A DNA stretch of 64,000 nucleotides. It comes from Sinonovacula constricta (Eukaryota > Mollusca > Bivalvia > Cardiida > Solecurtidae). Positions 1 through 12,412 of the stretch are shown one piece after another (the first letter of the stretch is position 1; each line of letters starts with the position of its first letter). The stretch is taken from positions 38,937,397 through 39,001,396 of the forward strand of contig CM017572.1 in NCBI GenBank assembly GCA_007844125.1, given 5' to 3'. Under the pieces are notes generated by a model. The model saw nothing but the letters and a program-made list of their open reading frames with translations. It did not search any database and was not told the origin of the DNA. The translations under genes and the position numbers were made by a program.

Positions 1-1215
1 AGAAAAAGCTTGTGAACACACTAGAGGCCACATTTATAGCCCAATCTTCACCAACCTTGGTCAGAATGTTTGTCTACATGAAATCTTGGATGAGTTCGTA
101 ACTGGGTCACGTGGGGTTAAAAAGTAGGTCACTAGGTCAAATCTTAGAAAAAGCTTGTGAACACACTAGAGGCCACATTTATAGCCCAATCTTCACCAAC
201 CTTGATCGGAATGTTTGTCTACATGAAATCTTGGATGAGTTCGTAACTGGGTCACGTGGGGTCAAAAAGTAGGTCACTAGGTCAAATCTTAGAAAAAGCT
301 TGTGAACACACTAGAGGCCACATTTATAGCCCAATCTTCACCAACCTTGATCAGAATGTGTGTCTACATGAAATCTTGGATGAGTTCGCAACTGGGTCAC
401 GTGGGGTCAAAAAGTAGGTCACTAGGTCAAATCTTAGAAAAAGCTTGTGAACACACTAGAGGCCACATTTATAGCCCAATCTTCACCAACCTTGGTCAGA
501 ATGTTTGACTACATGAAATCTTGGATGAGTTCGTAACTGGGTCACGTGGGGTCAAAAAGTAGGTCACTAGGTCAAATCTTAGAAAAAGCTTGTGAACACA
601 CTAGAGGCCACATTTATAGCCCAATCTTCACCAACCTTGGTCAGAATGTTTGTCTACATGAAATCTTGGATGAGTTCGTAACTGGTTCACGTGGGGTCAA
701 AAAGTAGGTCACTAGGTCAAATCTTAGAAAAAGCTTGTGAACACACTAGATGCCACATTTATAGCCCAATCTTCACCAACCTTAGTCAGAATGTTTGTCT
801 ATATGAAATCTTGGATGAGTTCGTAACTGGGTCACGTGGGGTCAAAAAGTAGGACACAAGGTCAAATCTTAGAAAAAGCTTGTAAACACACTAGAGGACC
901 TATTTATAGGCCAAACTTTATCAAACTTGGTCAGAATGTTTGTCTGCATGAAATCTTGGATGAGTTCGTTATTGGGTCTCGTGGGGTCATAAAGTAGGTC
1001 ACTAGGTCACATTTTAGAAAAAGCTTGTGAAAACACTTAAGAGGCTACATTGATGACCAAATCTTCACCAAACTTGACCATCATGTTTGCCAGTATGAAA
1101 TCTTACATATGTTTTGAAGTGAGTCATGTGGATTCAGTAGGTTACTTGGTAAAATTCTAGAAAATGTTATCAACCCAGTGGCCACACTAATGGTCCAATC
1201 TTCACCAAAGATTTC
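1..1215. repeat. 145-bp tandem repeat, at least 8 units
   Basis: Units begin with agaaaaagcttgtgaacacac at 1, 146, 291, 436, 581, 726, 871 and 1016, a strict 145-bp period. The first six are almost identical. The seventh and eighth are increasingly diverged, and a decayed ninth runs from about 1159 to 1215. The array is cut by the window start. Each unit carries the motifs tgggtcacgtgggg and aggtcactaggtcaaat. Short open frames inside it are not conserved between units and are not taken as coding. Confidence 0.95.
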
Positions 1216-1316
1216 TAAAGTAAATAACTCCTTATTACTTAATGCCAGATTTGAGCCTACGTAAAGCCTGTGTCATCAGGTGAGCGATTAAGGGCCATCA
1301 TGGCCCTCTTGTTTCA
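1216..1316 (+). mobile_element. 3' end of a dispersed bivalve-type repeat
   Basis: Directly after the decaying 145-bp units comes a segment ending in gtgagcgattaagggccatc and atggccctcttgttt. It contains a near-perfect hairpin, gggccatcatggccc, at 1292-1306. I know this hairpin plus tcttgttt ending as a common repeat terminus in bivalve genomes (recalled, not searched). It is probably the end of the same composite element that carries the 145-bp units. No coding capacity is visible. Confidence 0.45.
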
Positions 1317-2783
1317 ATTACCCAGATTGCAGTCCACATTCATACTGGAGTGTACTGCAGTTTGGCAGATTAAAAAATATTTTCATGTTATTCTATTTTT
1401 TTTTCAGTTTTTGTGAGTGCAGTCAAAAACTTTGCCATACTGCGTTGCACAAGAGTGCACGGCAGTTAGTTTCAAAGTACTCTATTAATGGGCGTATTTT
1501 GCTCCACCTTGCAGTGCTCTTGTTACTGTGTGATTTCAATCTTCTGTTGAATGTTATCTAGACACAGGGCTCATCTGAAGAAGATATATTGCTGCATTCA
1601 CTTTAATAAGTTGCTTTGAGCTACCACCTGGACAATGATTTGCTTGTCACTTTTTTTACTGACACCAGATTACAAACCACACAAACAGATGCTGAGATGT
1701 TTAACATCTGCATATTCATGTATTTGGTCAAATTGTTTATTATGTGTTAATGCATACTGGTATGATTTGATCTTTTGGGTTTGTTAAAATGTACACTTTG
1801 TAACAGTAGCATTTTACTTACAAATTTGATCTGAAAATAACAGTACAGATATAAAATAGAGCTTTGTGACATCATGTGCAGTTTTATAATTTGTTCTCAT
1901 GTAATAGTAGAGATCAATATCTAAGTCAATCTTGCATCGGGCAAACCATCATGAAGAACAATACAATTGATGAACTTCAGATTCAAAATTTACAATGTGG
2001 CATCATATTTTCTGAGATGATGTTATAGTGCTCCGACATGGTCAAAAGTTATAAGAATTGAAATTACTGAGATACATTTTTAGTTTTGTATCTGCTTCTG
2101 AACCCTAGACTTGAATATGAGAAGAAACTGTTAAATTTTAAATTAAAAAAATAGGAAAAGAAAGAGTTACAACAATCCATGATTTACAATCTGCTTATTG
2201 TCTTGTTTTAATTAAGCAAAATTATTTGGATAGTTTGTTATAAGGCTTAATATGAGTTGTTTCTTGAAACTTAATTAAGGATGTATGTAGTAAACTAAAG
2301 TTTGTTTGATCTGAATCTTTGAATGATTATAATTAATTCCAGTTAAAAGCCTTGTCTTCACATTGTTTTCAGTTCCACAGAGAATATTGAGGATTGATAT
2401 TTATTGAACATGTATGTACACTGTCTGTGTGAAGGGAAGTATGTCTTAAGCTGGGAATTAAACTGAATGTTATTAAATTGCAAATAATTTTTTTCATCAT
2501 TATGCAGGAACATGTTTCAGTCAAACTAAAGTAATAATTATGGACATTATATAATGTTTGTTGTCAGTGTAAGTTGATAATCTTGGATGGAAATCTTGAG
2601 TGTTTTACAATTATTTTGACTTATTGTTGCCCCACCTGAGCACATCATCTATATGTAACGGTAAGTTGGGTTGTAGTTTAAAATGTTTACTTGAAATTGT
2701 TAATGTTCCATATGTAAATATATTACATGTCTATGTTTAATTTAAATTGCATTTGTAATGCCGATGAACTATTTACAAGTAGA
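1317..2783. other. AT-rich stretch, no gene recognised
   Basis: No long open frame, RNA gene or repeat array is visible here on either strand. If NPDC1 has exons upstream of 17592 on the + strand, this could be its intron or 5' flank, but no exon could be assigned. Confidence 0.5.
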
Positions 2784-2884
2784 GCCCCCATGACCGAGTC
2801 AGGTTAGAGTCACTGACTTGTAATTCCTCCTCATCCCCCTCACCGCCTGGTTTGGAGTCATGGTCAGGGCAAAAACTTGAGTTT
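2784..2884 (+). mobile_element. SINE family 1, 5' head only
   Basis: The segment starting agcccccatgaccgagtc and running through tgtaattcctcctcatcccc to ggtttggagtcatggtcagg matches the head of the tRNA-derived SINE at 14474 block by block: cccatgg...gtggta, tgtaactcccctgactgctt and gtttgagtcccattcagg. The second block is partly deleted and the 3' body is missing. It is immediately followed by the 31-bp tandem array. Confidence 0.6.
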
Positions 2885-2904
2885 TTGCCAGCTATCCTGC
2901 AGGG

Positions 2905-3160
2905 CCAAAGACTTGTATATGAACCTTTTATGTTACCAAAGACTTGTATGTGAACCTTTTATGTTACCAAAGACTTGTTTATGAACCTTTTATGTTACCA
3001 AAGACTTGTATATGAACCTTTTATGTTACCAAAGACTTGTATATGAACCTTTTATGTTACCAAAGACTTGTATATGAACCTTTTATGTTATCAAAGACTT
3101 GTATATGAACCTTTTATGTTACCAAAGACTTGTACATGAACCTTTTATGTTACCAAAAAC
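2905..3160. repeat. 31-bp tandem repeat, about 8 units
   Basis: The unit is accaaagacttgtatatgaa followed by ccttttatgtt. Copies differ by only a few substitutions, such as tgtatg or tgtttatg for tgtatatg. The period of 31 is not a multiple of three and the array is not open in one frame. It starts just downstream of a SINE head, so it may have been amplified from the SINE junction. Confidence 0.93.
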
Positions 3161-6100
3161 TCAGCAGAAAAAATGCCGACTGTCAAATCTGGTTTAACTG
3201 CTATTGGTTATTGTTCAGAATGATTTATGCTTAGTCTACTAAGTCATCAATGTGCCATGTGATGTCCTTGCCACCAAAGTTACAATTGTTAAGTTTGACA
3301 TGCTGATTGGATTGTGCTACTTAATAGTGACAGGCCCTGGGAAGTTTCGTTATAATGCTTCTTTCTGGTAACAAATTCTCTACCTTAAAGGTGGCATATG
3401 ACAAAATCAAATTTTTTTTACTATTTTTTTTACCCACAACCATATAAATTATTTTTCCCTTAAAAGATAGAAAAAGTGCTGTTTATTGATGTCCTTCATC
3501 TATGTGAAAAGTGAAGCATAACACCCCCCCCTCATCATTACAAACATATACACATACATATACATGTTTTTACTACCTGAGCTATGCTGCACAGTTAGCT
3601 ATTTTTAAACTTAGAAGACCATGTGGCCACTTACTTTTGAGATCACATTATATTCTCATCCGGGTTATCCGCTCCGACATCTCTATCTATTTTAACAGAA
3701 ATTCCCATCATGATTGTTTATACATTTTGAAAGAATGAATATTAAGAGCGATGTTTTCCTCAGTAACAATTGACATCATCTTAATTTAGACTCCAGCATA
3801 AGTTTATGCAGAAATTATGCCTATATTCCCCAAAACATGGGTAAGGTATTATTAAGTTTGATATTGACAAACTTTTGGATACCACCTTTAAGTTATCTGC
3901 TCACAACTTAATACATTGATACAAAGCTGTCCTGATAAGCCTGTAATAGCAAATAGTGTAGTTCCAGGGAGCATCCTGATCACTCTCTACACTATTTTAA
4001 CTTACCCGTATACATTTGTGCATTGCAGACTTAAAAGAGTTAAGTTTTATAAAATGGTATTTGAGTTTAAATTTTAGCCTAAGATTGTTGGCTGAATGCA
4101 ATGTTTAGTGTTATAGGCACATTCTGCCAAGCAGGATACTCAAATATGCACTTTTGCTTCATCTTCACATCATCCATTAGCAGGACTGCATCAATTGTAA
4201 GCTTTCTATGGTTGGCTGCTTTATGTCAGCTTCTCACAGTGACTTCACTTGAGGTGTTCTTATGTGTGTATGAAGATAAAAAGTTAATTCTGAGTTTAAT
4301 TAGCGAAGTACAATACACAGCTAATCCATCAGAACAATGATTATTTTCAAAAAGCATAGACTTTAATTTGGACTCATTTTCTTATAGATGTTATCTCTGC
4401 AATTTCTTGACCATAGAGCTGAAGAAATTGTTTGGGGTTCAAAGTGTTGTTAGATATTTTTCTGAAATGTTCTTTTATTGTAGGATTGAAATCCTCATTT
4501 GTACAATTTGTAAATCATCACTGAACCCTTGACACAGGAATGATTGCTTATTGGATCCCATTTTAGTCTGTAATAAATCTATTACAGTGTGTTAAGAAAC
4601 CTTACTTACAGGTGTTATGAGAGAGCTCCAGTCTCTTACATTAGAAGACAGCCATACCTTATAGGATCACTTTCAGCTTTAAGGTCCATTAATCAGTTCT
4701 GTGGTATGAGTATTGTATTCTTTCTATTAAATATCTCTTCAAAAGCCACCGCATTATTGTGATTGCTGCAAGTGAATTAAAAGCATTGCAACAATATCGC
4801 AAAGACAATTAAATATTCATAAAAGATGAGTCATGTTATAAGTCATATTCACCATGGCCATCATAGTTTCTCAAGCAAAAGCAATTCTGTCAATTTCCTT
4901 CATGTTCTTTGGGCACATTATGTGTTAGTCACATTGGTTAGGGTGAAGACGTGGCATATTTTCAAGTAGTTCCCAAGGTATGTCGCATTTTGAGGGTATA
5001 TGCTTGTCTTTTGCTTGCCTTAGAGCAAAATGTGACTTGGGCATTAAATGATCGGCGTTACAAATAGAGGTACACTCTTTATAGTTAGTTTGGTTTAGAT
5101 TTTTTCTTTGGTCACAATTATTGTTATACAGTCTAATCACAATACATAAGATCTTATCTTAATGGAAGTAGGAACTTTTATAGTTAGTGACGACATGACT
5201 TTATTTGAGACGTCTAATTATAATTGGTGGAGACCCCAGAAATAGGTTTAGGTTCTACTACCCGGACTCTACAGGCCAGCATAAAATGGTGTATATTACA
5301 AGCTTAATGAGGCTTAATGTAACTTATAATGTTAAAATTCTTGGTGAATACTCAAGTAAAATCACCTTTAGATATTGTTTTTTTCACTAGATTTTCCAGC
5401 ATTGGCAACAAAAATCAGTAATCGTGTAAAGCTATTATATATAAAAGTGGCCTGTCTTAAAGGTTTAATTAAAAGAGTAGAACAATGATAACAAAAGAGA
5501 AATCATCAGTCTTTCTTCTTCTAAGAACTACTAGCACTGAGATGTTAGACAGCAGTGTTCTTGCCAGCCTTGTAAAATACCAACAGTCCTCAGTGGAGGG
5601 ATTTCTAACACATTAATCATTCATGAATGGACACCGTCTCCTAATTGTACAACCTGTCCACTGGTTACCATGACAACTCTGTGACCAAGACCTGCCATAA
5701 TGCTTTACAACCTAACAGCTGATTAAAAGAACTGATTCTGCTACTAGAGAACAACCTATTGATCAGACCTAGAGAATTTTGTCATTGTAAAATTGGGAAA
5801 CAAACTGTCCTTGAAATTCAAAGTCAACATGAAATAAATGCATGAAGTTATACACCTATTTCTTGCAATCCATCCAGTTTGTTGATGCATATTTGATGAT
5901 TTCTTTGATTGCAAGTAAAGGTCTATTGGTAAGATGTGTGGGCACATGTGGTATTGAGTGTTTTGAGTTGAAGACAAGGTACATCTTTTAACCTTTTCTG
6001 TTGATGTACTCAGAGAGTTTGAAGTGGAAATTTCATTGTAAATGTGCAGCTATTATTGATGAAAGAAGACTTCCAGCACTTGCCTTCAATTAAGAAAGTA

Positions 6101-6216
6101 CCTGCAATGGGGAAAAAAACCCATTTATGCTCATCACCAATTTATGGCGGTGAGGATTTAGGGTTATAAAACAATGGCACAAACTGTCTGCCCATATAAG
6201 ACTGCAACGGAAGTAA

Positions 6217-6219
<3 letters not shown>
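3161..6219. other. No gene recognised
   Basis: AT-rich, non-repetitive sequence. Several 60-80 codon open frames occur (for example 4101-4340 plus and 4925-5140 minus), but none has a recognisable domain, signal peptide or flanking splice pattern. A C-run with (CA/TA)-rich sequence lies near 3520-3560. Confidence 0.5.

Positions 6220-6262
<43 letters not shown>
6220..6262. repeat. (TA)n microsatellite
   Basis: About 21 uninterrupted TA dinucleotides. Confidence 0.95.
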
Positions 6263-6265
<3 letters not shown>

Positions 6266-7137
6266 AAATAAGTGAAAGTAATACAATTGTAATTATGGCA
6301 CATGTAACTTACGTTTAGGGATTGAAGCTGCCTATCTTCTAATCAGTGGTTTCTAGCTGTCATAAGGGGATTGTTGCGGTTTAGATGTTGGAGGGCTTAT
6401 TTGGTTATCAAAAAGCCCAATAGTTTGAACCATGGCTCACTTTGTCTTGCTTGAAAGCTATGATTTGAAGCAGTCAGAAGCTGCTTTTGTAGTCTCTGGC
6501 TGTGGAAGTTCCATCATCATGGAAACTTATTTCTAGAAAATCTGGAGAAATGGTATTCTGTATTGATAATTTTTTAATTAGATTGCCAATACATCTTGAT
6601 GTAGTGACTTTCCAGTTTTCAATTGCAAGTTTTAATTTGCTGGAGTTATAAAAAGCTTTCCTGGTTTCTAAGGTCCGATAATGAGATTTCCAGTTGCAAG
6701 TGATGGATGGATGTAGAAAAGGTTGTCCTAAAACTGGAGTTGGTGGATAACTTTCCAATTATATCATGATTTCATTAAAACATTGTTTAGTTTTCTCTTT
6801 AATTAAGATTTCAATATATTAAAGAAAATGCATCATAAACAGGTGTTTAAAAGAGGTTTAGAAATCATACAAAGGCATAGTTTACTTTTGTCGTAATATT
6901 TAGTCAAAACATATAACTTATATGGTTGAGATATGGGCTTCTCACTGGTGATGATGATGATAACATGATGATTAGGAGGAGGAGAGATGGATTCCCAAGA
7001 TTTTAAGATAATATTTCCAATGATGAGAATACAGAACTTGATTGTGTGAAATCTGGAAAAAAAATTCAATCATTTGTTCTTGAACTTCTATTGTCTTACT
7101 GAATCGTGAACCCTGTCTTCGATATACATGTACCAAA
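6263..7137. other. No gene recognised
   Basis: Unique-looking AT-rich sequence. Minus-strand open frames at 6474-6758 and 6833-7069 have no recognisable domain and are regarded as chance. Confidence 0.45.
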
Positions 7138-7357
7138 TATGTTAAAAATGGTAGTGGTCCAATTTAACACTAAATCAAATATTAGGGTAGTTTCATGATT
7201 AAAAGACCAGGTGTGAAGATAATGTGACTTGGTGTAGTATCATGCCAGGTTTTATGGCATTCTTTACACAGTGAAGGCAGCACCATATCTGCTTGAAGTT
7301 GATGCCATCTCCAGATAACAGAAATACTGTTGGTGGGACAATAAAACCAACAAACAA
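7138..7357 (+). mobile_element. SINE family 2, 5'-truncated copy
   Basis: The segment from gttaaaaatggtagtggt through gataatgtgac, tggtatcatgccagg-like and gaaggcagcaccatatctgc to ctccagataacagaaatact and ataaaaccaacaaacaa parallels the body of the full-length element at 44843-45155. The tRNA-like head is missing. The minus-strand open frame across it is a by-product. Confidence 0.7.
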
Positions 7358-7626
7358 GCTAACATAAATTGAGCTATGGCCCAAGATGAAAAATGTCTTA
7401 AGTATGTTCATGTGGCATGTGTCCTCTGTGGTAGTTTATTTATTTAATAATCTCATCACCTACAAGTCCTTAGTATAGTTTATTTTTTTAACCTGTCAAA
7501 ATATCCATATGATTTCACTGTTGGTCACACAATGAATTAGTAGTTGCACAACTCCACTTACCTAATATAAGTTAAACCGTCTCGCGATAGGTTCGTAATG
7601 TTTATTCGGAACGTGTAACCCAAAAA

Positions 7627-7706
7627 GTGTCCTCAGTGCAGTGGTTAAGACATTTGGTTTGAAAACTACAGTTAGCGGGTTCAAACCATGTTGTGAGTGA
7701 AATTTT
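7627..7706 (+). mobile_element. tRNA-like sequence, probable SINE head
   Basis: The block gtgcagtggttaagacattt has the layout of a pol III A box and gcgggttcaaacc that of a B box, about 50 bases apart. A proper cloverleaf is not evident, so it is treated as a tRNA-derived relic rather than a tRNA gene. A second tRNA-like block in opposite orientation lies about 330 bases downstream (8030-8099). Confidence 0.4.
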
Positions 7707-8029
7707 GTGCAAAAATATATATTTCTTTACATTGGTTGTTTATATTTTTTATAATTTATTTAAATTTTATTGTTTTAGATGGGGTTTTGTGCATGTTTTT
7801 ACGTTATTTAAATTTATTCTTATTTTTCTGTTTTGACTTTGAACTGAGATAACTAAGCTTGGTCCCTTCGGCCATATCTGTGACTGACAATACGTGTAAG
7901 ATGACCACGTAGTTCGTTAGTCGAAGGATTGTCCTGTAATACATTTTCTTTCATACCCATGAAACTCATTTTACCCGCCACTGTTAACACATTTAAGTCA
8001 TTGGTATGTGAGCAAAAAAATGTTCTTAT

Positions 8030-8099
8030 ACGCCAAGTCTCGAACCTCTAACCTCAAGGTCTCAAGCCATAAGCAGTAATCACTGAGCCAAAGCGGACA
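8030..8099 (-). mobile_element. tRNA-like sequence, probable SINE head (minus)
   Basis: Read on the minus strand, the segment runs gtccgctttggctcagtgat, then tactgcttatggcttgagac, then gaggttcgagacttggcg. It carries an A-box-like ggctcagtgattactgc and a B-box-like aggttcgagac. It is not alignable with the plus-strand block at 7627 beyond the general tRNA layout. Confidence 0.35.
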
Positions 8100-9184
8100 T
8101 TAAACAGAATATCTGTATTGAAGCAATGATATCATGATATACATGCTATTTTTATAGAAAGTCTTCCGACTTCTAATTAATTGTGCGCCGAAATGTGAAA
8201 TCTAATGGATAGTTTAAAAGGTTAAAAAAACTACACTATACTATCAGTTGCACGAAGCTTTGTCTATTATAAATTTTCATGGCTTTGATGATTTTGTCAT
8301 GGTTGATCCCTGACCTGTCGGGTTGTGGTTCATCTGGCTTGATCAATCGATCAATTGACTACAGGAAAAGGAAAGGAGATATTGTACTCTTGAAAGAGTT
8401 ACATCAGATTTTTATGTACACTAGAATGGTAAAGCTTTGATTAATAATGAACAGTGGCTTGCTGATTCTTAATTTTCTCAATGCTGTGTAAATCTAATGT
8501 CCCAAACCCTTGTGACTAGTACTGGAAATTTGCATGCACTGGTTAGTGGGAAGAATAAACATTATATTTGACTCATTTTGAGCATTTGATCGAGCATTCA
8601 CACAACAAGATCATTTAGGCTAACACACAGTATTTGGAAACAGGAAAAGGTCCTTTCTGAAGCCATAAATGACTTTATATTTAAAAGCAAACACAAAATC
8701 AATTAAGTTTAGTACTTGTAATTTATTTGATGTAAATCCAAAGCATACTAGTTATCTTCATAATCAGTACACAGTGATCCAATTTTTTTCAGCTTCAATG
8801 TAGATTTCCAAGTCTCTGTGTGATGTACAGTTACTTAGTGGTGCATACTAAAGTAAACAGTGCTGTTGTCAGCATTAGTATTTGATTGAGCATTGTGACA
8901 GGTGCAATGCATCAAATTAATTCCCATTTAAGAAACTGATTTGCAGCAAAATGTATCCAAAGAATTAAGGTATAAACCCACAGGTTACTATTGATCATAA
9001 TTCTAATGAAATATTTCTCATGATGTACATATATTGATAGTGTTGAAAGTTATTCCTTTTCAAGTTAGCAAAACACGAGATTTATAGTATACAAGGTGTT
9101 TCTTTTTGTGCTAGCTCTAATGTAATATATCTTATATTTTGCAGAAAAGCAATCTGCAATATGTTAGTCAGGCCAGTCAGTTTG
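8100..9184. other. No gene recognised
   Basis: AT-rich sequence between the tRNA-like pair and the 57-bp array. Nothing supportable was found on either strand. Confidence 0.5.
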
Positions 9185-10323
9185 TTTCTTAAACTTAAAC
9201 AGCCATGAGTTTGAACTTTACAGATGCAGCATTTGCAAATGTTTATTAAACTTAAACAGCCATGAGTTTGAATTTTACAGAGGCAGCATTTGTAAATGTT
9301 TCTTAAACTTAAACAGCTATGAGTTTGAATTTTACAGAGGCAGCATTTGTAAATGTTTCTTAAACTTAAACAGCTATGAGTTTGAATTTTACAGAGGCAG
9401 CATTTGTAAATGTTTCTTAAACTTAAACAGCTATGAGTTTGAATTTTACAGATGCAGCATTTGCAAATGTTTCTTAAACTTAAACAGCTATGAGTTTGAA
9501 TTTTACAGAGGCAGCATTTGTAAATGTTTCTTAAACTTAAACAGCTATGAGTTTGAATTTTACAGATGCAGCATTAGCAAATGTTTCTTAAACTTAAACA
9601 GCCATGAGTTTGAATTTTACAGATGCAGCATTAGCAAATGTTTCTTAAACTTAAACAGCTATGAGTTTGAATTTTACAGATGCAGCATTTGTAAATGCTT
9701 CTTAGACTTAAACAGCCATGAGTTTGAATTTTACAGATGCAGCATTTGCAAATGTTTCTTAAACTTAAACAGCCATGAGTTTGAATTTTACAGATGCAGC
9801 ATTAGCAAATGTTTCTTAAACTTAAACAGCCATGAGTTTGAATTTTACAGATGCAGCATTAGCAAATGTTTCTTAAACTTAAACAGCCATGAGTTTGAAT
9901 TTTACAGAGGCAGCATTTGTAAATGTTTCTTAAACTTAAACAGCCATGAGTTTGAATTTTACAGATGCAGCATTAGCAAATGTTTCTTAAACTTAAACAG
10001 CCATGAGTTTGAATTTTACAGATGCAGCATTAGCAAATGTTTCTTAAACTTAAACAGCCATGAGTTTGAATTTTACAGATGCAGCATTAGCAAATGTTTC
10101 TTAAACTTAAACAGCCATGAGTTTGAATTTTACAGAGGCAGCATTTGTAAATGTTTCTTAAACTTAAACAGCCATGAGTTTGAATTTTACAGATGCAGCA
10201 TTAGCAAATGTTTCTTAAACTTAAACAGCCATGAGTTTGAACTTTACAGATGCAGCATTAGCAAATGTTTCTTAAACTTAAACAGCCATGAGTTTGAATT
10301 TTACAGATGCAGCATTTGCAAAT
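9185..10323. repeat. 57-bp tandem repeat, 20 units
   Basis: The unit begins tttcttaaacttaaacagcc, continues atgagtttgaattttacag, and ends with a variable gatgcagcatttgcaaatg segment. The span of 1139 bp fits 20 units of 57 bp. Variants (gaggcagcatttgtaaatg, gatgcagcattagcaaatg, cagccatg/cagctatg) recur in patterned runs, suggesting multi-unit amplification. All frames contain stops, so it is non-coding. Confidence 0.96.
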
Positions 10324-11423
10324 AATGTAGCAATCAACTTCAAGGAAAACATTCAGCCAGTCATATAACAAATTTCAACCAATTAATGATATGAGTTGTC
10401 TATTAAAGGAAAAAAGCTGGATACGCAAACTAGAGACATGGTGCCAAATGGTCTGAATATCTTTGCTTTGTTAACTTGAACATTTTAGCTTTCTTTCTGT
10501 CTTAAATTGATTACTGTGTATTTTAAAATATAGTTCATTTTTATCAAATGTGCTTTGTAAGCTTTTACTGCATGCATTAATGTGTTTACTACTATTGATC
10601 CTTAATTATATTGACATTGAAATTGACAATTTAAGGCCAAACACATGATGTGATACTATAACTAATACATCAAAATGTTGTAAAAGAAAAACAGCCTCAA
10701 GAAGGTTGGAGATGAGACATGAATCTCATTGTTATTAATAAGAATGGAGTTTTAATTGGATAAGTTTTCAAATTTGTTGAATATTGATGAGATTTTACAA
10801 GAAATTGTTAAGATTCATTTACTGTTCTCAAATCAATTAATCATCTTTAGTGTCAATTAATTATTGAACAAGAATAAACATTTTCATCCTGTGAATCTTA
10901 TAAGTGCTCCTTCTTTTTGATAACAACATCATAGAGAACATCTACATTACATGTAACATTATAATTCTAAGTAACACTGTTGATTCCATAGTGCTATTAT
11001 AATGTTTTTACCTCTTGACATCGCTGCATTTTTTTTCTTATCTCGGCCTAGTTCATAATGTATATAATTATATAATGCATAGGCAGTGGAGTGCTTGCTC
11101 TAATAACTATTTTCTCCCTCCTTTTGCCTCTTGAATCACTATGTTTTATTCCTGCACCACATTGTTTTTTCAAAAATCTGCATTTCATGAGTATCTACAT
11201 TACACAATAAAACCACTTAAGCATCTACGTAAAACAGATAAAAATATATATGTGAACATTTAAGGCAGACATGGACGCAGTTGGGACTTAAAGTCTTCTG
11301 ATCATAGAAATTAGTATTAGTCTTGATCTTGGAAACTGTTACAAATTGTTTCTTTCAGACCTATAATCTTTAAAAGAGTTGCTATTATTGGACTTGTAAA
11401 TGATTTATCTTCAAATCCCCACT
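10324..11423. other. No gene recognised
   Basis: AT-rich sequence with no supportable coding, RNA or repeat feature. Confidence 0.5.
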
Positions 11424-11753
11424 AAATCCTTCCCTCCCTCCCTGTTTGTCTGTCTCTCCCTTTGTCTCTCTGTCTGTCTGTATCTGTGTCTGTCTCTCAC
11501 TCTGTCTGTCCCTCTGTCTCTATCTGTCTTTCTCTGTTGCTGTCTCTATGTCTCTGTCTGTCTTTGTCTCTCTCTCTGTCTGTCTGCCTATCTGTCTGTT
11601 CCTCTCTCCCTCTTTCTCTCTGTCTCTTTTTTCTTTCTTTTTGACAATCTCTCTCTGTCTGTCTGTCTGTCTCTCTGTCTGTCTTTCTCTCTGTCACTCT
11701 GTCTGTCTCTCTCTGTGTCTCTGTCTCTCTCTGTTTCTCTGTCTCTCTGTAGG
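11424..11753. repeat. Polypyrimidine (TCTG/TCTC)n low-complexity tract
   Basis: About 330 bp of nearly pure pyrimidine, apart from G, on the + strand (tctgtctctctctgtctg and similar). It produces overlapping open frames in several frames rich in Ser, Leu, Cys and Val, or in Arg, Glu and Asp on the other strand. These result from low complexity and are not genes. Confidence 0.95.
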
Positions 11754-12280
11754 TTTAAGCTTATATGGATAAACTTGTTTGCTAATTAAATGTATCTTAA
11801 TGAGAGGAGAATTGCCACACAAATGGATCTTGTTAAACATCACTAATCGAGTGATACGGCAATAAAAGGTACGATCTGTATATTATATTATGTTTGTTAA
11901 TTAACTTGGAATTGATACTTGACATAGATATTTGATTTGATAATGAATTTGAATATTGCAATGCACTTAACACATATAAAATATTAATTACTAGAATACA
12001 ATTCTGTAATTGAATGTTGTTTTAGGTTTTTATTAATACCGTCGTTATTAATAAATTATACGATTTAATTGCTAAAGTTACGACTCTGAGAAAATCAAGT
12101 CGCGGAGAATTATTAAAGTACAACGCTTTAAGAACTAAACGAAGACATACAAAAATCTAACCACTATACGATTATGCGCAAAGATCGCCATTGTAGCCGA
12201 TTCAAGAAGTAACCTTAGTTAAACAGTATATATAATTTAAATAAACTAATCAAACTCTAAAACTGGGTTGTCGGGCTACA

Positions 12281-12282
12281 TC

Positions 12283-12368
<86 letters not shown>

Positions 12369-12412
12369 CCTGTCTCTTTCTTTCTTTCTTTTTTTCTTTC
12401 TTTCTTTCTGAC
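12281..12412. repeat. (TCTG)n followed by (TTTC)n microsatellite
   Basis: An uninterrupted ctgt/ctgtctg run of more than 90 bases is followed by a t/c-rich tttctttc run. It may share an origin with the 11424-11753 tract. Confidence 0.95.

Noticed and set aside
4101..4340. 79-codon frame with hydrophobic stretch as the missing NPDC1 transmembrane exon
   Set aside because: No match to the juxtamembrane NPDC1 pattern, and no donor leaving two bases to match the phase at 17592.
11400..11789. 129-codon and overlapping open frames rich in Ser/Leu/Cys (plus) or Arg/Glu/Asp (minus)
   Set aside because: All come from the polypyrimidine low-complexity tract, are open in several frames at once, and have no domain.
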